In this document: positions 1 through 4,722 of the stretch, piece after piece
Layout: every line of letters begins with the position of its first letter
How positions within the stretch are numbered: the stretch's first letter is position 1
Source: Arcobacter sp. UBA7394
GTDB lineage: Bacteria; Campylobacterota; Campylobacteria; Campylobacterales; Arcobacteraceae
DNA: 6,498 bases
Direction of reading: 5' to 3'
Assembly: GCA_002470185.1 (NCBI GenBank)
Contig: DKNG01000062.1
Coordinates: 1-6,498 of the forward strand
Position numbers and translations under genes: made by a program
Notes under the pieces: model-generated
Databases searched by the model: none
What the model was told of the DNA's origin: nothing
What the model saw: the letters and a program-made list of their open reading frames with translations, nothing else

Positions 1-951
1 AGAAAAGATGAAACGAAACTTTTTATCAAAACTACTTTTAGTAATAAGTCATTAAAAGAAGAGAAAAACCAAAACTTTTTCTCTCTATTATATATCTATA
101 TGTTTATTGTTTTGATACTTATATTTGTATATAAATTTATTCTAAAAAATGTATCTTCAAAACTATTAAATATAATTAAAGACATAAATGACAATAAAAA
201 ATCAGATGAAAAGAACATCATTGTAAAAGAGATAGAAAACCTAAAAAATGATTATAATAAACTTCATGATAGATTAAATACAGAAGTTAATAAAAATCAA
301 CTTTTACTCTCTCAAAATAAAGAATTTATTGCTGATATGGTACACCAAATAAGAACCCCACTTAGTGTAATAATGACAAATACTAATCTAATAGAAATGA
401 CACAAAAAGACAAAAATAGCAAAGAGTTTATAAATAGTATTAACTCTTCAATTAATATGTTATCTAATTCCTATGAAGATTTATCATTTGTTATATCTAA
501 TGATAGTGTTGAATATAAACCAAGTATGATATCAATATCAAAACTTCTTAAAAATCGTTGTGAGTTTTTCTCTTCTATTGCATATTCTAGAAAAAGAGAA
601 ATTCATGAGAAAATAGAATCAAATATAAACTTTTTTATAAATGAAATAGAACTAGAAAGAATGATAGATAATAATCTAACAAATTGTATTAAATACTCAA
701 ATCCAAATACAATAATAGAAGTAATTCTAAAGAAAAACAAAGAAGTAGTAGAACTTATATTTATTTCTAAAGGTGAAGAGATAAACAATACTGAAAAATT
801 ATTTGATAGATATTATAGAGAAAACAATTCTCAAAGAGGCTCAGGGATTGGATTAAATATTGTAAAGAATGTATGCAATAAATACAATATTTCTATTGGA
901 ATTAGCTCAAAAAATCAAACAAATATATTTATTTATACTTTCAATATTTGA
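1..951 (+). CDS. Sensor histidine kinase, 5'-truncated by the window edge
   Basis: The frame is open from base 1, so the internal ATG at 100 is not the real start; 316 residues are visible. A short soluble stretch, probably the end of an extracytoplasmic sensor domain, is followed by a membrane helix at visible residues about 26-48 and a polar helical linker. The H-box reads MVHQIRTPLS, with the likely phosphorylated histidine at visible residue 115 (bases 343-345). The N-box MIDNNLTNCIKYS has both expected asparagines (visible 224 and 228). The F-box is LFDRYYRE and the G2 box is RGSGIGL. The G1 box is degenerate: ISKGEEI has serine where D-x-G-x-G kinases have aspartate, a variation seen in some histidine kinase subfamilies. 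The protein should autophosphorylate and pass phosphate to a response regulator. None is visible; it may lie upstream. There is no receiver or Hpt domain at the C-terminus. The signal sensed cannot be told from this fragment. Confidence 0.93.
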   Translation, partial: RKDETKLFIKTTFSNKSLKEEKNQNFFSLLYIYMFIVLILIFVYKFILKNVSSKLLNIIKDINDNKKSDEKNIIVKEIENLKNDYNKLHDRLNTEVNKNQLLLSQNKEFIADMVHQIRTPLSVIMTNTNLIEMTQKDKNSKEFINSINSSINMLSNSYEDLSFVISNDSVEYKPSMISISKLLKNRCEFFSSIAYSRKREIHEKIESNINFFINEIELERMIDNNLTNCIKYSNPNTIIEVILKKNKEVVELIFISKGEEINNTEKLFDRYYRENNSQRGSGIGLNIVKNVCNKYNISIGISSKNQTNIFIYTFNI

Positions 952-976
952 CATAGATTTTACACCAATTAATTAT
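948..976 (+). promoter_or_regulatory. Possible promoter for the exported-protein pair
   Basis: A perfect TTGACA at 948-953 overlaps the stop codon of the histidine kinase. It is followed after 17 bases by AATTAT at 971-976, a 4 of 6 match to the -10 consensus. A start near 984 would leave a leader of about 26 bases. Campylobacterota promoters usually rely on the -10 and lack a conserved -35, and the DNA here is very AT-rich, so this may be chance. Confidence 0.3.
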
Positions 977-997
977 TATTTCCTATATTATAAATAC

Positions 998-1002
998 AAG
1001 GA
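998..1002 (+). promoter_or_regulatory. Ribosome binding site that fixes the start at 1010
   Basis: AAGGA lies 7 bases before the ATG at 1010. The same frame is open further upstream to an ATG at 869, but that ATG lies inside the histidine kinase gene. The site here and the signal peptide that begins at 1010 both favour the downstream start. Confidence 0.8.
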
Positions 1003-1009
1003 AAAGAAT

Positions 1010-2197
1010 ATGATTAAAAAATTGATTTCTACAGTAGTGTCAGCAGCTATTTGTGCCACAGCTCTTAGTGCAGACAAATTAGAAATTTCAAATGATGGGT
1101 TAGGTGATTTTTTAATTGCACCTATGTATGTAGCAAAAGATAATGTTTGTAGCAAAATTACTGTATTTAATACAAATGAAACTAGCTCTATTTTGGCAAA
1201 AGTTACTTTCAGAGAAAGAATCAGTTCACAAGAAGTTGATTTACCAATATTTCTTTCACCTGCTGATGTTTGGGAAGGTGAAGTTTGTGAGACTAGAAAT
1301 GGTGTAGTTCTTAAAAGTAATGATGATTCAAATCACCCTGTGGTAAAAGACGTATTATCAAGAGGTAAAAATCTTGCAGAACACAGTAGAAATGCAGGTC
1401 ATGAAGGTATAGATTTTACAAAAGGTTATGTTGAGATTTATCCAATTGCACAATTTAATGAAGGAAGTACAGCGAAAGTAGAAAAATATCTTTTAGTTGA
1501 TAGATGGGATTCTTTAATCAAAGGAAATACTAATAATCCTAAACTTAGAAAAAATGGTGTAGATAGTTCAAGCTTAAGCGGACATGTGACATTTAATACT
1601 GAATCTGATTTAGAAACTGCAGTTTTACCAATGCTTGCGTTTAAAGGTGCTCACGATAAACAAGTAACAGGAGTTGGGATAGATTATAGTAGTGATACAA
1701 GTCCAAGAGTTTTATTAGGAGCTCAAAAGAAAAAGAAAATCTTAAAAGCACTACAACATAGAATCACTTCATTCACATATGATCAAGAAGGAAGAAATCA
1801 ATATATTAACTTTACTTTCCCGTTTACGTATTCAAAATGGCAAAATAGAACATACAAAATAACTGTAAGAGATATGAGTGAAAACAAAGATTCAAAAAAA
1901 GAGAAAGTGATTATTTTCTCACCTGCGCCTAAAAAACAAAATATTAAAAACACGATGAAAAATGAAGTTGTAAGTATTTCAGTTGAGGAGATATTATCAA
2001 AAACAAATAATCCTAAAATGTTTAAAAATGGTATTATCCAAATTAAAGATATTACAAATCAAAGTAATATTCAATTAGGTGAAGACCAAAGAGCTTCATA
2101 TATTGCTGTGAATTACAAAGAAGTATCAGTAATGGAAGATAGAAGATTAGTAGAGAATAATGCTGTAGGAACTATAGTTTATGCACCTTCAAAATAA
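1010..2197 (+). CDS. Exported protein of unknown function
   Basis: This encodes 395 residues. The N-terminus is a clear Sec signal peptide: MIKK, a hydrophobic run, then ATALSA with probable cleavage after residue 20 or 21. The mature protein should therefore be periplasmic, outer-membrane-associated or secreted. No enzymatic motif is recognisable. Residues about 31-95 alternate hydrophobic and polar positions as in a beta-sandwich and contain the stretch IFLSPADVWEG. From memory, a similar stretch occurs in uncharacterised exported proteins of delta- and epsilon-proteobacteria. The mature part has two cysteines (47 and 93) bracketing this region, which could form a disulfide. The C-terminal third is rich in lysine, asparagine and beta-branched residues. 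There are no further membrane helices, lipobox or repeats. The next gene begins inside its last codons, so the two products are probably made together. The function is unknown; a structural or cell-surface role is more likely than catalysis. Confidence 0.85.
   Translation: MIKKLISTVVSAAICATALSADKLEISNDGLGDFLIAPMYVAKDNVCSKITVFNTNETSSILAKVTFRERISSQEVDLPIFLSPADVWEGEVCETRNGVVLKSNDDSNHPVVKDVLSRGKNLAEHSRNAGHEGIDFTKGYVEIYPIAQFNEGSTAKVEKYLLVDRWDSLIKGNTNNPKLRKNGVDSSSLSGHVTFNTESDLETAVLPMLAFKGAHDKQVTGVGIDYSSDTSPRVLLGAQKKKKILKALQHRITSFTYDQEGRNQYINFTFPFTYSKWQNRTYKITVRDMSENKDSKKEKVIIFSPAPKKQNIKNTMKNEVVSISVEEILSKTNNPKMFKNGIIQIKDITNQSNIQLGEDQRASYIAVNYKEVSVMEDRRLVENNAVGTIVYAPSK
2167..2170 (+). promoter_or_regulatory. 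Ribosome binding site inside the preceding gene
   Basis: AGGA lies 10 bases before the ATG at 2181, within the last codons of the upstream gene. It supports a start that overlaps the upstream stop codon (2195-2197) and so suggests translational coupling. Confidence 0.5.
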
Positions 2198-4013
2198 ATT
2201 TTCATTAATAAGTAAAAGATTTTTTCTTTTACTTATTCTTTTAACACTATCATTAAACGCAAAAGTTTTCGAACCTATTTATAATATAAATGAACCACAA
2301 GTAAAATATTATTTAGAGAACAATAATTATAAAGTCCTAGTATCAAGTGAAAATATAATTGACTACCAAAGCAATGATGGATTTAAACTATTTTTACCAA
2401 ACTTTGTAAAAGAGTACAATTTAGCTTTATTGAGATTTAATTCTATTGGGGAAATTAGTGGACATTTATCAAAAAATATAAACTTTAATAATAATCATAT
2501 TTTATATCCAAAACAGAATGATTTACAATACTTAATTACAAACTATTCAAATAAAAAACAAAGACAATTACAATATTTGTTAAACAACAAAACTATAAAA
2601 TATACAAATCAAACAGACCTATCTTTTGAAGCATATTCAATACCTAAAAGTGTCAATCAAAAACTTAATAAATGGATCTATTTTACATTTGATACATATA
2701 ATAAAAAAAACAATAAACTACAATATTTAGTCTATTCATACTATATGATTCTGGACAAAAAAGAGGTAGATAAATTTGTAACAAAAAACTATAAATTAAA
2801 AATATATCATACAAATCACGAATTTAACAAAATACATACATATATGCAAAACTTAACAAAAAGCAAAAACAAAATAATCAATTATAAAAAGAAAAGTCCT
2901 AAAAAAAATACAATAAGAAAAAGCGAACCTAATAATAAAAAAATCAAAACCAAAAAAGTCGTAAGATTAAATCTAAAAAGATTTTTATATATGAAAGAAT
3001 TTGGTTATATTATTGAAAATACAGACAAGAACTCAATAGATTACTCAAAAGTAAAAGAACTATTATTACCAGTTGAAAGTAATGATGATCTACTATTAGA
3101 AGAGTATAGTTCAAAACTAAATAGTATTGTAAATAAACTTGCTTTATATGAAGAACTATTTAATATTCAAAATAGAAAAAATGATGAATTTAAAGAAATT
3201 TTACGAATAAAAATCCAATTAAATGATGAACTATTTAATCTAAATAAAGAAGGGTTTACAGACTCTATAGCAAATATATTCGATGATAAAAAATATAATA
3301 AACTAAAAAATATATTAGATAACTTTGAAAGTGTTATAAATAATCATACTTATAAAAATGATTATATGAATAGCTCAATGAAAAGAAAATATAAAAGTGA
3401 AATAAGACAACTTGAAAATTTAGCTAGTTCATTTGAGTTTGATACAAATAACTTATCAAATAAAAACAATCACAAAATAATAGAAGATGAATTAGAAAAA
3501 ATAGAAAAAAAACAAGTATCAAATATCTGTAATGAATCAGATAAAAAACTAAATATCAAATGCCTACAAAATAGTAGATATATAAATAATTTCATTTATA
3601 AAAGTCTTAAAAATCATAACATAGAAGTATTAAAAAAAGTAGAAAAATATGCCAATATTCAAAGTCAAAATGATATAGCAAAATACTATTTTGAAATGGG
3701 AGAAGATGAAAAAGCTTTAAATTATTTAAAAAAAGCATATAAGAAATCAAAAGGTTTAATTAAGCAACAAATTGCCTATAACTTGGGTGTTCTATATGCT
3801 ACAAGAAATGGAACAAAAGACAATAAAGAATCCATTATTTATTTTAAAGAGAGCCAAAATAAAGAGGCAAATTTTAATATCGCTATAAATTACTATATTG
3901 GTCTTGGGGTAAAAGAAAATAATGCATTAGCATATAAATACTTTGCAAAATCTGCTAAACAAGGACTTGCAAGAGCAAAAGAGAATAAAAACTTAATGAA
4001 TAAATATAAATAA
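2181..4013 (+). CDS. Exported TPR/Sel1-repeat protein of unknown function
   Basis: This encodes 610 residues, very rich in lysine, asparagine and isoleucine. Residues about 11-27 form a hydrophobic segment after a basic start and end in LSLNA, consistent with a signal peptide cut after A27 or an uncleaved anchor. Residues about 28-210 look like a mixed alpha/beta domain that I cannot name. Residues about 227-267 are a strongly basic linker. Residues about 285-445 are predicted helical and charged, possibly coiled coil. C450 and C461 are the only cysteines and may pair. The C-terminus holds helical repeats: a TPR-like unit at about 498-525, then Sel1-like units at about 531-562 and 563-600. 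The last, with YYIGLGVKENNALAYKYFAKSAKQG, is close to the Sel1 consensus. Such repeats bind other proteins or peptides. It overlaps the upstream exported-protein gene by 17 bases and probably acts with its product, perhaps in envelope assembly. No enzyme motif was seen. Confidence 0.85.
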   Translation: MHLQNKFSLISKRFFLLLILLTLSLNAKVFEPIYNINEPQVKYYLENNNYKVLVSSENIIDYQSNDGFKLFLPNFVKEYNLALLRFNSIGEISGHLSKNINFNNNHILYPKQNDLQYLITNYSNKKQRQLQYLLNNKTIKYTNQTDLSFEAYSIPKSVNQKLNKWIYFTFDTYNKKNNKLQYLVYSYYMILDKKEVDKFVTKNYKLKIYHTNHEFNKIHTYMQNLTKSKNKIINYKKKSPKKNTIRKSEPNNKKIKTKKVVRLNLKRFLYMKEFGYIIENTDKNSIDYSKVKELLLPVESNDDLLLEEYSSKLNSIVNKLALYEELFNIQNRKNDEFKEILRIKIQLNDELFNLNKEGFTDSIANIFDDKKYNKLKNILDNFESVINNHTYKNDYMNSSMKRKYKSEIRQLENLASSFEFDTNNLSNKNNHKIIEDELEKIEKKQVSNICNESDKKLNIKCLQNSRYINNFIYKSLKNHNIEVLKKVEKYANIQSQNDIAKYYFEMGEDEKALNYLKKAYKKSKGLIKQQIAYNLGVLYATRNGTKDNKESIIYFKESQNKEANFNIAINYYIGLGVKENNALAYKYFAKSAKQGLARAKENKNLMNKYK

Positions 4014-4015
4014 GT

Positions 4016-4031
4016 TTTATATACATATAAA
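4016..4031. repeat. AT-only inverted repeat after the Sel1-protein gene
   Basis: TTTATAT at 4016-4022 and ATATAAA at 4025-4031 are perfect complements separated by two bases. It lies just after the stop codon but contains no G:C pair and has no following T-run, so it would be a poor terminator. The rest of 4032-4070 is AT-rich DNA in which I see nothing else. Confidence 0.4.
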
Positions 4032-4070
4032 TACTAAATCTATTATTTTTTCATAAGTTATAATTAATTT

Positions 4071-4092
4071 TTTTTAAGATAAAATACACGCG
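4071..4092 (+). promoter_or_regulatory. Housekeeping sigma-factor promoter of atpE
   Basis: GATAAAAT at 4078-4085, with TAAAAT at 4080-4085, fits the gNTAnaAT -10 reported for Campylobacterota. It is preceded by T-rich tracts rather than a -35 box, as is usual in that group. Transcription would start near 4091-4093, leaving a leader of about 115 bases before atpE. Confidence 0.65.
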
Positions 4093-4205
4093 AACAAAGT
4101 AACAAGTAGGGAAATAATTGCATTTATGTAGTTATTGCTAATTCTTAGGAATTGGTTACGCTATCCGAACGGACTTTGAACATAATATATTATAAGGAAT
4201 CATGA
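4091..4205 (+). promoter_or_regulatory. Long, possibly structured 5' leader of atpE
   Basis: This stretch is visibly richer in G and C than the flanking intergenic DNA and has no convincing coding frame. Pairings read by eye: 4113-4120 with 4129-4136 (8 pairs, 2 of them G-U), immediately followed by 4137-4144 with 4149-4156 (8 pairs including 2 G-U, loop TTAG). A longer-range match of CAAAGT at 4095-4100 with ACTTTG at 4173-4178 could close both hairpins into one multibranch fold. The segment 4182-4193 is a perfect 12-base AT palindrome just before the ribosome binding site. It matches no riboswitch class I know. It may control translation or stability of the abundant atpE mRNA, but the structure is not tested by any covariation. 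Confidence 0.4.
4193..4198 (+). promoter_or_regulatory. Ribosome binding site of atpE
   Basis: TAAGGA lies 7 bases before the ATG at 4206. A second ATG at 4202 is only 3 bases from the site and out of frame; it would end after 19 codons, so 4206 is the start. Confidence 0.8.
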
Positions 4206-4520
4206 ATGAAAAAAATCGTTCTATTAATGCTAGCTATCGCTGGTGCTGCTTTCGCTGCTGATGGTGCAGTTGCAAATGAAACATTAAAAGCTTACTCTGT
4301 AGTTGCTGCAGGTATTGGTCTTGGTCTTGCTGCACTTGGTGGTGCTATCGGTATGGGTAACACTGCTGCTGCAACTATTGCTGGTACTGCTAGAAACCCA
4401 GGTTTAGGTGGAAAATTAATGACAACTATGTTCATTGCTTTAGCGATGATCGAAGCACAAGTTATTTATGCACTTGTTGTTGCTATGATTGCATTATATG
4501 CAAACCCATTCCTAGGGTAA
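4206..4520 (+). CDS. atpE: F1Fo ATP synthase subunit c (c-ring proteolipid)
   Basis: This encodes 104 residues, about 25 longer than typical subunit c. The extra length is an N-terminal signal-peptide-like segment ending in AGAAFA at residue 17, as in Helicobacter and other Campylobacterota AtpE proteins. Two membrane hairpin helices follow. Helix 1 carries the glycine pattern (G36, G38, G40, G45, G46, G49, G51) that packs the ring. The polar loop contains R63-N64-P65 in place of the usual RQP and contacts the F1 stalk. Helix 2 contains the ion-binding carboxylate E83 in IEAQVIY. The sodium ligands known from Ilyobacter (helix-1 Gln, and Ser after the Glu) are replaced by M50 and A84, so the ring is predicted to carry protons. 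The protein forms the rotor ring in the inner membrane. No other atp gene is adjacent, and it is flanked by its own promoter and terminator. It uses far more GCT and GGT codons than its neighbours, as expected of a highly expressed gene. Confidence 0.98.
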   Translation: MKKIVLLMLAIAGAAFAADGAVANETLKAYSVVAAGIGLGLAALGGAIGMGNTAAATIAGTARNPGLGGKLMTTMFIALAMIEAQVIYALVVAMIALYANPFLG

Positions 4521-4522
4521 TC

Positions 4523-4540
4523 TATAAGCTACGACTTATA
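4523..4540 (+). other. Small hairpin after the atpE stop codon
   Basis: TATAAG at 4523-4528 and CTTATA at 4535-4540 are perfect complements around a six-base loop, starting two bases after the stop. It has no T-run of its own. It could protect the 3' end of the mRNA together with the terminator that follows, or be chance. Confidence 0.4.
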
Positions 4541-4546
4541 AATTAT

Positions 4547-4584
4547 AAAAAAGGTCAAGAGTTTTACTCTTGGCCTTTTTTTTT
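4547..4584 (+). terminator. Strong intrinsic terminator of atpE
   Basis: A ten-pair stem joins 4553-4562 to 4566-4575 (one G-T pair, loop TTT). It is followed by a run of nine T at 4576-4584 and preceded by six A at 4547-4552, which extend the stem with A:T pairs and could let it act on the other strand too. It separates atpE from the chemoreceptor gene. Confidence 0.95.
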
Positions 4585-4675
4585 GCCTAATTTTTTCTAA
4601 CAATAATATCAACTCTCTCTTAATTATATTCATATCTCATATTTATTTTAATAATATCAAATTACACCAAAATGC

Positions 4676-4694
4676 CACTTTTAAGTGCTAAAAT
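4676..4694 (+). promoter_or_regulatory. Probable promoter of the chemoreceptor gene with an overlapping dyad
   Basis: TGCTAAAAT at 4686-4694 is an extended -10 (TG-N-TAAAAT), so transcription would start near 4700-4702. The bases CACTT at 4676-4680 and AAGTG at 4683-4687 form an inverted repeat that overlaps its upstream end, and AAGTG recurs at 4702-4706. I see no sigma-28 or sigma-54 promoter. The rest of 4585-4675 is AT-rich with no other feature. Confidence 0.45.
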
Positions 4695-4710
4695 AATGTT
4701 AAAGTGTCAA

Positions 4711-4717
4711 AAAAGGA
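4711..4717 (+). promoter_or_regulatory. Ribosome binding site of the chemoreceptor gene
   Basis: AAAAGGA lies 5 bases before the ATG at 4723, which begins a basic N-terminus followed directly by the first membrane helix. Confidence 0.85.
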
Positions 4718-4722
4718 CTAAT

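Noticed and set aside
603..788. Reverse-strand open frame of 61 codons
   Set aside because: It lies wholly inside the histidine kinase catalytic domain, has a low-complexity Ser/Ile/Phe-rich product and no convincing ribosome binding site; it is a shadow.
869..1009. Upstream extension of the exported-protein gene to an ATG at 869
   Set aside because: It would overlap the histidine kinase by over 80 bases and bury the signal peptide behind 47 extra residues. The ATG at 1010 has a well-placed AAGGA and starts a textbook signal peptide.
4014..4070. Intrinsic terminator for the Sel1-protein gene
   Set aside because: Only an AT-only inverted repeat is present, with no G:C stem or adjoining T-run; read-through into atpE cannot be excluded.
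4091..4120. Resemblance of the atpE leader to the 3' end of 16S rRNA (GTAACAAG, TAGGG)
   Set aside because: The match is only short pieces with the wrong spacing and lacks the conserved end of 16S rRNA.
4091..4205. Known riboswitch or tRNA in the atpE leader
   Set aside because: I compared it by eye with cyclic di-GMP, purine, preQ1, TPP, fluoride and guanidine classes and with tRNA arms; none of the conserved core sequences is present.
4202..4261. ATG at 4202 opening a 19-codon frame overlapping atpE
   Set aside because: It is too close to the ribosome binding site and stops quickly; the product is not recognisable.
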